Below, piece by piece: positions 26,750 through 34,898 of a DNA stretch of 62,934 bases. The stretch lies in NCBI GenBank assembly GCA_034932485.1, contig JAYFOQ010000012.1, positions 1 to 62,934 of the forward strand, in the 5' to 3' direction. This DNA comes from Gordonibacter sp034932485. Lineage in GTDB: Bacteria; Actinomycetota; Coriobacteriia; Coriobacteriales; Eggerthellaceae. Position 1 is the stretch's first letter, and each line of letters begins with the position of its first letter. The notes beneath the pieces were generated by a model. The model had not been told where the DNA came from, did not search any database, and saw nothing but the letters and a program-made list of their open reading frames with translations. The position numbers and the translations under genes were made by a program.

Positions 26750-26819
26750 AAAGGTTGCTGAAGAATAGAGTGCTCTCTGTCGGCTAAACACCAAAGGGTT
26801 CTACCATCAACTATGTAAA

Positions 26820-27632
26820 TTAGTTTTTGTTCCGCTCAGCTTCAACCAACGTTTCAACCTTAGCAAGCTGCTCTTTTAGCTTCTCAAATTCTTCTGCCAA
26901 TGAGTCGCCCGAAGCCTTCGCTTCTTCCAACCGTACGCTTTTCTGCGTTTCATCTATTGTGCCCACAATAATACCTACCACCACATTTACTATGATGAAC
27001 GCTGAAACGACTACAAACGGTACGAAATAGGCCCATGCCCAGGGGAACGCCTCCATAACCGGACGAGAAATACCCATAGACCAGCTTTCGAGGGTCATAA
27101 CTTGGAACAAAGTATAAAAACTGGCACCTAGATTGCCGAACCATTCTGGAAAAGCTTGACCGAATAACGACGTACCAACAACCGCGAATACATAGTAGAT
27201 AATAATAAGTAGAAAAGCTGTCCAAAACACGCCCGGCAAAGATTTGCCTACCGCCTCAACAATTACCCGCATTTGACGGAAAGCCGAAACCAACCGGAAC
27301 ACGCGAAACACCCGCGCAATACGAAACACCCGAACCACTTGCACGGGAATAGGAAGAACGCCAGCAGGAACAAGACAAAGCGCAACAATTATAAAATCGA
27401 AATTGTTCCATCCATCCTTAAAGAACGAACCTCGATACGCCATTAACTTGAGAGCCATCTCTACCACATAAATAAAGAGGCATACGCCGTCGAACACAAC
27501 CAGACCCGCATGTACACTTGCAGAAAGCGTCACCGTTTCAAGCCCGATAGTAACAGCGTTAACAGCGATAACAGCCATGATAAACACCTGGAACCAATGG
27601 GATTCCACTATACCCTGCGCTTTTGATTGCAT
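26820..27632 (-). CDS. Bacterial voltage-gated sodium channel (NaChBac/BacNav family)
   Basis: 270 aa, close to NaChBac length, with six membrane segments S1-S6. S4 is unmistakable: RVFRIARVFRVFRLVSAFRQ has arginines every third residue. The pore loop has FQVMTLESWSMG, where LESWS is the BacNav selectivity filter giving Na+ preference. S6 ends IIVNVVVGIIVGTID, followed by a Glu/Lys-rich C-terminal helix (~235-266) fitting the four-helix coiled coil that assembles the tetramer. AGGAGAG supports the start. Single gene. Confidence 0.92.
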   Translation of the reverse strand: MQSKAQGIVESHWFQVFIMAVIAVNAVTIGLETVTLSASVHAGLVVFDGVCLFIYVVEMALKLMAYRGSFFKDGWNNFDFIIVALCLVPAGVLPIPVQVVRVFRIARVFRVFRLVSAFRQMRVIVEAVGKSLPGVFWTAFLLIIIYYVFAVVGTSLFGQAFPEWFGNLGASFYTLFQVMTLESWSMGISRPVMEAFPWAWAYFVPFVVVSAFIIVNVVVGIIVGTIDETQKSVRLEEAKASGDSLAEEFEKLKEQLAKVETLVEAERNKN

Positions 27633-27862
27633 GATTCGCTCTCTCCTTGATGCGGACTTTCACACTTGGCCGATAGTAAACCGGCTCTCCACGAGTCATT
27701 TGGGAGCGAAAATTTTAACAAAAGCAAGCCGTTATCACTTCAATGCATCGTAAACATGATTTTAATCGGGGCGAACGTGTATTGCTTAGTTTATACGCTT
27801 GAAAAAGTACCTAACAAACTTTTCAGAGTTGGGATAAATGCAGTCGGAAATACGGTCCACCA

Positions 27863-28228
27863 TTAGCCCATTTTCACAAAGCCAAGAGAGTAAGAAACAA
27901 TCCAGAACACTAATGCTACCGCAGCATAAATACGCATGGAATTCGAAGCAACACCATCAATTTTGTGACGCATAACAAAACCCAAATCAACAATCATAAG
28001 AGCAAGCGCCGTGTAACCAATCCAGCCATGGAAATCGGCTGGAATAAGATTGCCCGCCTGAATCATCATGCAGATAGTTGCAATCGCGTCGCACACGACA
28101 GCAATCGTCTGCATGATGACGTTGCGCTTCTTTACTGTACCGGTAATTACCGTCATAAGAATACCGACGGCATACAGTACAAGTGCAGAGGTTGCCAGCA
28201 ATGCTCCGATCATAACGGGAACAGGCAT
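27863..28228 (-). CDS. Small four-helix membrane protein (possibly HsmA/TIGR03987-like)
   Basis: 121-aa protein with four hydrophobic segments at about 5-28, 40-60, 68-86 and 100-118, and little else. Its size and layout recall the TIGR03987/HsmA family, but this is a weak recognition. AAGGAGAG sits well before the ATG. A 24-nt palindrome lies 36 nt upstream of the start codon. Function unknown. Confidence 0.65.
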   Translation of the reverse strand: MPVPVMIGALLATSALVLYAVGILMTVITGTVKKRNVIMQTIAVVCDAIATICMMIQAGNLIPADFHGWIGYTALALMIVDLGFVMRHKIDGVASNSMRIYAAVALVFWIVSYSLGFVKMG

Positions 28229-28264
28229 ATTTTCTCTCCTTCTTTCGATGTACTTACAGACAAA

Positions 28265-28288
28265 TGCAAGCGATGCCCATCGCTTGCA
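28265..28288. promoter_or_regulatory. Palindrome with 11-nt arms upstream of the small membrane protein
   Basis: TGCAAGCGATG-CC-CATCGCTTGCA, perfect arms around a CC centre, 36 nt before the ATG at 28228. It may be an operator or a leader hairpin. The rest of 28229-28562, between two divergent genes, shows only AT-rich promoter-like DNA and a TGCATCACTTGC word also found at 26411-26422. Confidence 0.5.
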
Positions 28289-28562
28289 ACGGCATATTAG
28301 TATAGGTGTTTGGCATAAGGTCGTAACCAGAAACCTCCCGTTATAAATGCATCACTTGCAAAAAAGGTAAAACTCAACACCTATGCCAATACCTATCCTA
28401 AAGAACCGTTGGAACAGCATCTATCTGACCTAAACGAGCCGAATGTAAGAAATCGTAAATCAGCACATTGATTCACAACCTTGAAGGTACTAAATTGAGA
28501 TAAGAAAGCTTCCGTTTGTTATACTTTTTTTGTCTAAATACTGAATGAAAATGAGGCTTTGC

Positions 28563-29768
28563 ATGCTTTGGGAGAAAAGCGATATCGTTAATAAGGTTAT
28601 TGTTGTAAGTGATTTGCATTTTGGCAAGTCGGATACCTATGCACAAAATGTTACTAATAAGGTACCGTTCTCTCAATTCGTTGATAAGCTTATAGAGGTA
28701 GGAGACGTAGCAGAGCTTGTTATAGCCGGCGATTTCTTAGATGAGTGGATTATTCCACTTTCTTGCCCACCCCACGACAACTCTTCACAACACTATCGCG
28801 ACTGCCTCGCAAACAATAAGGTAGTTGTTGACGCACTTAATCGAGCGATGGATGCGGGGATAAAGGTTGTTTACGTCATAGGCAACCACGACATGACGCT
28901 TGAAGCCGAGGTGCTACAAGAGGCAATGCCTAAGTTGGTTCAGGCACGCGATGCGAGAGGTCTTGGCGTGTATTATACTGGCGTACGCAACGAAATTGCT
29001 ATCGAGCACAGCCATCGCTACGAAGCGTATTCAGCCCCTGATACGGTAACCAATCGAGAACTTGCCGGCAATGATGATACCATTTTGCCCCCTGGCTATT
29101 TTTATGCTCGACTAGGCACCCAGTGGGTTATCGAGGGGCAACCAACCGTTAAGGTAAGCTATCCCGTTATCGACGAAGCGCCGCAGTCAGATGATCTTGA
29201 CCAGATGGGTGCCTACCTTCACTACAAGGTAATGACGGAAATGCTTCTCTCCAAGTTCACTCCACGTGTCGAGTTTGATGAAAAAGTATTTGATATGAAA
29301 ATTGGTGGCCTTAACGGAAAGTATTCTGAAAAGGACCTCTGTCCTTGTAAGCAGGCATCCGGGCGAATATCTGCACCCGTTCTCTATCCTGATTTCCAGC
29401 GAACGTGGAGAGAGCGCATGCGCGTTAATAGGGTTGCGGTTCCGATGAGTTTTATCGAAGCCGTCAAAGGCGCTTCCGAAATCCCCTACTTTCGACGTCA
29501 AGCTTCGGTTCAATATCTCGATCGTCCTGAGACAGGTATTGATGTGGTTGTGTTTGGTCATACGCATGTTCCCGATTTTCATGATTATGGCAACGGCCGC
29601 TATTACCTCAACGATGGCACATGGATCGACAGTAACCTCGATGGCGATTACACGTGCACGTTTGCCCTTATCGAGAGTGGCGATGTCGACACCGCGCGCA
29701 TTCTTCGTTATTGTGAAGATGGCTCGATCGAAGATATTTCAAACCACGCAACCGATGCCACCGGCTAG
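28563..29768 (+). CDS. Calcineurin-like metallophosphoesterase
   Basis: About 401-aa soluble phosphoesterase with the complete two-metal motif set: SDLHFG (D-x-H), AGDFLD (GD), IGNHDM (GNHD) near 115 and, far downstream, FGHTHVP (GHTH) near residue 340. The spacing between GNHD and GHTH is long, so a cap or insert domain (~140-320) is present. It includes a CPCKQ segment. Substrate cannot be inferred. The frame begins at 28545, but the ATG at 28563 has GAGG six nt before it, so it is preferred. Single gene ended by the hairpin at 29808-29837. Confidence 0.85.
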   Translation: MLWEKSDIVNKVIVVSDLHFGKSDTYAQNVTNKVPFSQFVDKLIEVGDVAELVIAGDFLDEWIIPLSCPPHDNSSQHYRDCLANNKVVVDALNRAMDAGIKVVYVIGNHDMTLEAEVLQEAMPKLVQARDARGLGVYYTGVRNEIAIEHSHRYEAYSAPDTVTNRELAGNDDTILPPGYFYARLGTQWVIEGQPTVKVSYPVIDEAPQSDDLDQMGAYLHYKVMTEMLLSKFTPRVEFDEKVFDMKIGGLNGKYSEKDLCPCKQASGRISAPVLYPDFQRTWRERMRVNRVAVPMSFIEAVKGASEIPYFRRQASVQYLDRPETGIDVVVFGHTHVPDFHDYGNGRYYLNDGTWIDSNLDGDYTCTFALIESGDVDTARILRYCEDGSIEDISNHATDATG

Positions 29769-29807
29769 CACCACAACCCCGACACATAATTTGCCTGAAT
29801 ACAGAAA

Positions 29808-29837
29808 CAGGCCAGAAGCTTTTATGCTTCTGACCTG
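29808..29837. terminator. Hairpin between phosphoesterase and tRNA-Pro
   Basis: 12-bp stem with one mismatch (CAGG-CAGAAGC/GCTTCTG-CCTG), loop TTTTAT-like. It lies 10 nt past the tRNA CCA end and 39 nt past the phosphoesterase stop, so it may serve both strands. Confidence 0.6.
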
Positions 29838-29847
29838 CTGTAATAGC

Positions 29848-29924
<77 letters not shown>

Positions 29925-30042
29925 TTATGTTGTCTTGTCCGCATGCTTGCGTTTCAGACAGCTTGAATATAGTACCGGTAACGCCATTATATTTCAAGAT
30001 GCAATTTTAACGATTTCAAAGCATTCGTATTAAAATGCGAAT

Positions 30043-31284
30043 CTATCCTAAAAACTGCACCGCACGATCGAGAATTTCATCAGCAAGGCGCTCTTTAGAC
30101 ATGAGTGGCAAATCATAGGTTTCTTCGGCCGAGACAAACCAAACCTCATTATCATCGGTGCCGAAAGCACGCCCCTCACCCACCTCGTTTCCTACAATAA
30201 GGTCCGCATGCTTTGTTCTAAGTTTCTTCTGGGCATTGGCAACCACGTCGTTAGTCTCAGCAGCGAACCCCACCACCACCTGACCCTCACGCTTGCCTGC
30301 CGCCAGCGTAGCCAAAATGTCGGGGTTCTCGATGAGTTCAATAGTGCCTAAGTCGGCATCAGCTGTGCCTTTCTTCAACTTACAGGTAGCCGCTTCCCTC
30401 GGACGCATATCTGCTACTGCCGCAGAGAAAATACCGATATCTGCCGTAGCAAACGATTCCTGAGCGGCGGCGAACATATCACGCGCCGTCCTCACGTGCA
30501 CAACATGCACGCCTTCAGACACAGACAGAGACACCGGACCGGAGACCAGTGTTACATCAGCACCCCTCAGCGCAGCCGCACGCGCGATGGCATAACCCGT
30601 CTTACCTGATGAGTGGTTGGTAATATAGCGCACAGGATCTATGGGTTCAATGGTCGGTCCCGCAGTTACCAAAACATGTCGACCGGTCAAGTCGCGTCGA
30701 ACCCCCAGCTCTTCCAGTACCGCCGCCACGATATCAAGTGGTTCAGCAAGTCTTCCTTTGCCAACATCGCCACAGGCAAGGTACCCATCGCCCGCCTCGA
30801 CGATACGCACCCCACGAATATGAAGCTTCCCAATGTTGTAGCGCGTAGCCCCGTTCTCGTACATATTCACGTTCATGGCAGGAGCAATAATGAGCGGCGA
30901 GGTAGTAGCCAGTGCCGTCGTGGTCAACAGATCATCGGCTAGGCCATTGGCTATCTTAGCAATAACGTTTGCCGTGCAAGGCGCAACAAGGAAAGCATCG
31001 GCCTCCTGCGCCAAAGAAACGTGATGGATAGGATCGGAGGGATCGTCAAACAAACCCACAGCCACAGTTTCGTGCGTAAGTGCCCGAAACGTCGTTGGAC
31101 CCACAAACTCGGTTGCATGTTCGGTCATAACCACTTTCACCCGTACACCAGCTTTTTGCAGCAAACGTACAATTTCGCACGTTTTATATGCCGCAATGCA
31201 GCCCGTTACGCCCACTAGCACGGTCTTACGCGGCGTGCTTCCCGACGCCGGCTCAACAGCCTGCATCTTTCTCTCGTCGGCCAT
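30043..31284 (-). CDS. coaBC: Bifunctional phosphopantothenoylcysteine decarboxylase / phosphopantothenate-cysteine ligase
   Basis: 413-aa coenzyme A biosynthesis enzyme. The N-terminal flavin-dependent CoaC half (~17-190) shows GVTGCIAAYKT, the active-site histidine in IHHVSLA, APAMNVNMY and the substrate clamp around YLACGDVGKGRL. The CoaB half (~197-410) has VTAGPTIEPIDPVRYITN with NHSSGK and the AAVADMRP segment. Its ATG overlaps the hemH stop by 1 nt (TAATG). The coaX gene at 51128 supplies the first step of the same pathway. Confidence 0.94.
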   Translation of the reverse strand: MADERKMQAVEPASGSTPRKTVLVGVTGCIAAYKTCEIVRLLQKAGVRVKVVMTEHATEFVGPTTFRALTHETVAVGLFDDPSDPIHHVSLAQEADAFLVAPCTANVIAKIANGLADDLLTTTALATTSPLIIAPAMNVNMYENGATRYNIGKLHIRGVRIVEAGDGYLACGDVGKGRLAEPLDIVAAVLEELGVRRDLTGRHVLVTAGPTIEPIDPVRYITNHSSGKTGYAIARAAALRGADVTLVSGPVSLSVSEGVHVVHVRTARDMFAAAQESFATADIGIFSAAVADMRPREAATCKLKKGTADADLGTIELIENPDILATLAAGKREGQVVVGFAAETNDVVANAQKKLRTKHADLIVGNEVGEGRAFGTDDNEVWFVSAEETYDLPLMSKERLADEILDRAVQFLG

Positions 31285-32351
31285 TAGCAGCCTCCTTCCC
31301 TATAAGGTTGCAGCACATCGGCCAACACTTTAACGTGCGCCTTACTGCGGTCAAGACAAGGCACATAAATAAACTCCTCATCCGCCGGTATGCGCCCTGC
31401 CTCCTTGATTCGTTCGTGATAAAACGGTTTTAGCTCATGGTCTATGTCATAGAGAGTCTCGAGACAATCCACCGAGAACCCCGGGCATACAAAGAATACG
31501 CGTCCCACTTCAGCCTCAGCCCACCGAGAAAGAACCTCAGTCGTATACGGTGAGAGCCAGTCACGGCCCTTGTCGAAACGGCATTGGTAGCCAATAGTCC
31601 AACGCGTACGTTCCAACCCCAGCTCACCCGCCACCAGCAAGCTTGACGCACCAGCCTGCAACTCGTAGGTGTCGCCCGCTTCTATATCAGTCAGCGGAAT
31701 GGAGTGGTATGAGAACAATAGCTTATCGTCAGAATTAGGATCGAAGCCTGCATGACGAATGGATGCCGCAATGGCTCGAGCATAGGTAGGGTTATCGTGG
31801 TAGTTATCAATAAAGTCGCAAGGAACCTCCCAATGTTCCTTCCTTAAGGCACGCTCAACACTATCAGAAACCGAACCAGTGGTGGAGAGGGCGCTTTGCG
31901 GATAAAGCGGCAACACTACGAGGCGGGTACAACCAGCCTCTTTCATCTCCCGCACAACTGAGCGAATAAGCGGCGCACTATAGCTCATTGCACATCGCAC
32001 CATCGTATCGGGCCCCTCCTGCGCAAAGAGCTCACCTAAACTCGACGCAAGCTTCTCATGCGCTATGGTAAATGGCGACCCCTTCTCAGTCCAAATGCTC
32101 TGGTATTTCTCCGCTGAGGTACGACCGCGTTTAGGGAGAATACCCAAATGCAAAATAAACCACCACGCCACCCGATTCATAGGAGCAATGCGTTTATCCA
32201 TAAGAAATCGTTTAAGGTAGGCACGAACCGCCGACGGTGTAGGCTCCTTCGGTGTACCGGTATTGGCGATAATTATCCCGCAACGATCCGGTGCTTTCAC
32301 GGCAATGCTCCTCTTCCCAGCATCGACAACCTGTCGATGCGAAACGGTCAT
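31284..32351 (-). CDS. hemH: Ferrochelatase
   Basis: 355-aa protoporphyrin or coproporphyrin ferrochelatase that inserts Fe2+ into the porphyrin ring. Visible motifs are IIIANTGTPKEP at the start, the LLFSYHSIPLTD segment with the catalytic His, and the VCPGFSVDCLETLYDIDHE block with the metal-site Glu. It is upstream of and coupled to coaBC. No other haem biosynthesis gene lies in the window. Actinobacteria commonly use the coproporphyrin route, which cannot be settled from this gene alone. Confidence 0.9.
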   Translation of the reverse strand: MTVSHRQVVDAGKRSIAVKAPDRCGIIIANTGTPKEPTPSAVRAYLKRFLMDKRIAPMNRVAWWFILHLGILPKRGRTSAEKYQSIWTEKGSPFTIAHEKLASSLGELFAQEGPDTMVRCAMSYSAPLIRSVVREMKEAGCTRLVVLPLYPQSALSTTGSVSDSVERALRKEHWEVPCDFIDNYHDNPTYARAIAASIRHAGFDPNSDDKLLFSYHSIPLTDIEAGDTYELQAGASSLLVAGELGLERTRWTIGYQCRFDKGRDWLSPYTTEVLSRWAEAEVGRVFFVCPGFSVDCLETLYDIDHELKPFYHERIKEAGRIPADEEFIYVPCLDRSKAHVKVLADVLQPYREGGC

Positions 32352-32410
32352 AAACCTGTTGATTGAATCTGCTATAGTTTATCCCTATTGGACAAACGAG
32401 GAACGGACGA

Positions 32411-33187
32411 ATGACGAAAGAACCCAAAACCACGGATTCGCCCGACAAAGGCACACCTGCCGTAGCCCCGCTTGAGGGAGGCTTGGCCATCTTGCGTGAG
32501 TTTGGCCAAGAGATCAAGGCTCAGGTGTTTCATAATACTGGATATCTTACTATCAATTATTTCACCCTAATCTGGCTGTTTTCAGGTGCCTGCGTGTTTG
32601 GCCTAATGGTTGAAACAGTGTTTCATGCTATTGTGTATGGAGGCTACGAAAGCCGTGCGGGACTAGTATGGGGGCCCTTCTCTCCCATCTACGGCGTAGG
32701 TGCCGTCGTGTTAACGATATTTCTGAATCGATTCTATCATTCACATAACCTCGTTATATTCCTTATCTCAATGGTTGTTGGATCGGTACTAGAATACGTG
32801 ACCAGCTGGGGCATGGAATTCTTCTGGGGTGCCATCGCCTGGGATTATAGTGGAACATTCGGCTCGATAGGCGGTCGAACAAATTTTGCCTTCGGTATGA
32901 TGTGGGGGATGCTTGGGCTCGTATGGGTGCGCATTGTTTTACCGTTCGTAAAACGTCTATTCTCCCATTTAGATGCCCAGAATATAGTCACTCGTGTTGT
33001 CACTGTAGGTATGACAGCATTTCTTGCGATTGACATCACAGTAACGGTGCTTGCGCTCGACCGCGAGGGACAACGTGCGGTGGGTATACCCGCCACCACA
33101 TGGGAACAACAGTTTTTGGACAACCACTTCCCCGACAGCTACCTACAATCAAAGATGCAGAACATGAGTGTTTACGGCAAAAAGTAA
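32411..33187 (+). CDS. Putative ABC-transporter type IV membrane protein (PF06541-like)
   Basis: 258-aa membrane protein with about five to six hydrophobic segments. The family-type core is ESRAGLVWGPFSPIYGVGAV followed by EYVTSWGMEFFWGAIAWDYS and NFAFGMMWGMLG, which matches the CmpB/PF06541 pattern widespread in Firmicutes and Coriobacteria. The function is not established; the ABC label is historical. Divergent from hemH, sharing a 59-nt promoter region. GAGGAACG lies before the ATG. Confidence 0.8.
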   Translation: MTKEPKTTDSPDKGTPAVAPLEGGLAILREFGQEIKAQVFHNTGYLTINYFTLIWLFSGACVFGLMVETVFHAIVYGGYESRAGLVWGPFSPIYGVGAVVLTIFLNRFYHSHNLVIFLISMVVGSVLEYVTSWGMEFFWGAIAWDYSGTFGSIGGRTNFAFGMMWGMLGLVWVRIVLPFVKRLFSHLDAQNIVTRVVTVGMTAFLAIDITVTVLALDREGQRAVGIPATTWEQQFLDNHFPDSYLQSKMQNMSVYGKK

Positions 33188-33243
33188 CCACCCTCGAGCG
33201 CATTGTCTGCGTACTTAAACACGCTCGGATACCTTGAGTAGCA

Positions 33244-34302
33244 TTAAAACGATACAGGCACGTCGCCCTCAACACTGGGGACAGGAGCCTGTTCCAACAG
33301 CGCAAATACCTCATTGCCGGCTTCCGTGCGACCAAGACTACGATCAGCTAGGCCGTCTAAGGCTCGACGTAAATCAGCGGGCAAATTGTCTGCAAAAGAA
33401 AGCTCTTCATCAGTAACAGGATGAGTGAATCCCACGCGGAACGAATGCAGGAACTGACGATCCAGTCCGAGGTCGGCTTGCGCATCGCGCGGAGCGTGAG
33501 CGCGGTAGACCGGATCGCCTACCAGTGGATGCTTTGCGTACTCCATATGTACGCGAATCTGATGCGTACGTCCCGTAAATAACTTACAGTCCACCAACGT
33601 GTAGCCTTCATCGCGACGTCCATGCTCAAAGCGCTCCAGCACACGAAATGTTGTCATTGCGTCGCGCGCAGATGGGGTGTCACGAATTGCCATACGCATG
33701 CGCTCTTTTTCAGCACGCGCAATGGGCGCATCAATCATGCCGGTGTCGTGAGCAATAACGCCGTGTACAAGCGCCAAATAACGACGATCGACGGCACGAG
33801 CACGAATATCTTCCATAAGCGCGTAGCCGCACTCGTCATTTTTAGCCGTAAGCATAAGGCCACTTGTGTCCCGGTCAAGGCGATGCACAATGCCCAGCCT
33901 GTCATCTTCCCCCTGCACATTGCAGAGGTTAGTTGCACCACAGTGATAGATAAGGGCGTTTACCAACGTGCCATCGTAATGGTCAACCGACGGATGGCAC
34001 ACGAGGCCCACTTGCTTGGACAGCACCATAAGGTGCTCGTCTTCAAAGCGAATATCCAAATCGATAGGCTCGCCCACCAGTAGCGCAGACGGCACTTCAT
34101 CTGGCATTTCGTAAACAATAGTATCACCGGCAGCAACGACACGCTTCTTTGCAACGTTTACGCCGTTCACAAAAACGCGACCCTCTTCAATAGCACGCGC
34201 GGCAGCACTGCGGCTGGCATACAGACCATGAGCGGCCATAACCGCATCAAGGCGCTCACCTGCGTCCTCAATGGAAGCGATATGGCACAGCGTCCGCCCC
34301 AT
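33244..34302 (-). CDS. rluD: RluA-family 23S rRNA pseudouridine synthase
   Basis: 352-aa enzyme with an N-terminal S4 RNA-binding domain (~17-60; DAVMAAHGLYASRSAAARAI) and the RluA catalytic domain. The catalytic Asp is in VHRLDRDTSG (~145). The C-terminal CKLFTGRTHQIRVHM block is conserved. The assignment as RluD is by the lspA-rluD neighbourhood typical of Gram-positives; RluC-type specificity is possible. Its start overlaps the lspA stop by 1 nt. Confidence 0.9.
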   Translation of the reverse strand: MGRTLCHIASIEDAGERLDAVMAAHGLYASRSAAARAIEEGRVFVNGVNVAKKRVVAAGDTIVYEMPDEVPSALLVGEPIDLDIRFEDEHLMVLSKQVGLVCHPSVDHYDGTLVNALIYHCGATNLCNVQGEDDRLGIVHRLDRDTSGLMLTAKNDECGYALMEDIRARAVDRRYLALVHGVIAHDTGMIDAPIARAEKERMRMAIRDTPSARDAMTTFRVLERFEHGRRDEGYTLVDCKLFTGRTHQIRVHMEYAKHPLVGDPVYRAHAPRDAQADLGLDRQFLHSFRVGFTHPVTDEELSFADNLPADLRRALDGLADRSLGRTEAGNEVFALLEQAPVPSVEGDVPVSF

Positions 34303-34892
34303 TAGTTGTTTCGCTCCTCTTTTTCGTCGGTTGATTCTTGGATGCCTTCCTGCTCCTGCAATGCAGAAATAGCTGCGGCTTCTTTGTCAGCACGACGGTA
34401 TTCAAGCAACATGCCCAAAACAAAAAGAATAAAACCGCAAGTCACGCCAATATCTGCCACATTAAATATAGGAAAGTCAACAAACACTGGTTCAATAAAA
34501 TCCACCACGTAACCTAAGGTAAAGCGATCGACCGCATTACCAAGACCACCCGCCACCACCAGTGCCACGCCCACAGTCTCCAACAAGCTCGGACGTGGAG
34601 AAAGGAAGAACAGATAGGCCGTAAGAACAATACACACCACCAAGGACATAACTGCGAGCACCTGTGTTGAATCGCCAAACATGCCCCATGCGGCACCGGT
34701 GTTATATACCAGATGAAGGCGAACAAGCCCCAGGATGGGGCCGGTGATAACGGTGCCCTGTTCGTAGGCACCGTTAATCGCACTCTTGGTAAGCACATCC
34801 AAGCAAAACCACACAAGGACCACGCCAAGGAAGACGAGGAAGGTGCGGATGTTGAACCGTTTGTGCAGGTTCGGGTTTGGTTCCGTGCTCAA
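34302..34892 (-). CDS. lspA: Lipoprotein signal peptidase (signal peptidase II)
   Basis: 196-aa membrane aspartic protease that cleaves prolipoproteins. Four membrane segments are visible. The two catalytic aspartates sit in GGLGNAVDRF and FNVADIGVT. The N- and C-terminal tails are longer than in the ~160-aa family norm, the C-terminal one being acidic. It lies 6 nt after ileS. It would process the lipoprotein at 23751. Confidence 0.93.
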   Translation of the reverse strand: MSTEPNPNLHKRFNIRTFLVFLGVVLVWFCLDVLTKSAINGAYEQGTVITGPILGLVRLHLVYNTGAAWGMFGDSTQVLAVMSLVVCIVLTAYLFFLSPRPSLLETVGVALVVAGGLGNAVDRFTLGYVVDFIEPVFVDFPIFNVADIGVTCGFILFVLGMLLEYRRADKEAAAISALQEQEGIQESTDEKEERNN

Positions 34893-34898
34893 GAGAGC

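Noticed and set aside
33188..33243. Terminator between the PF06541 gene and rluD
   Set aside because: CGAGCG/CGCTCG arms are only 6 bp with a long loop and no T tract; too weak to call.
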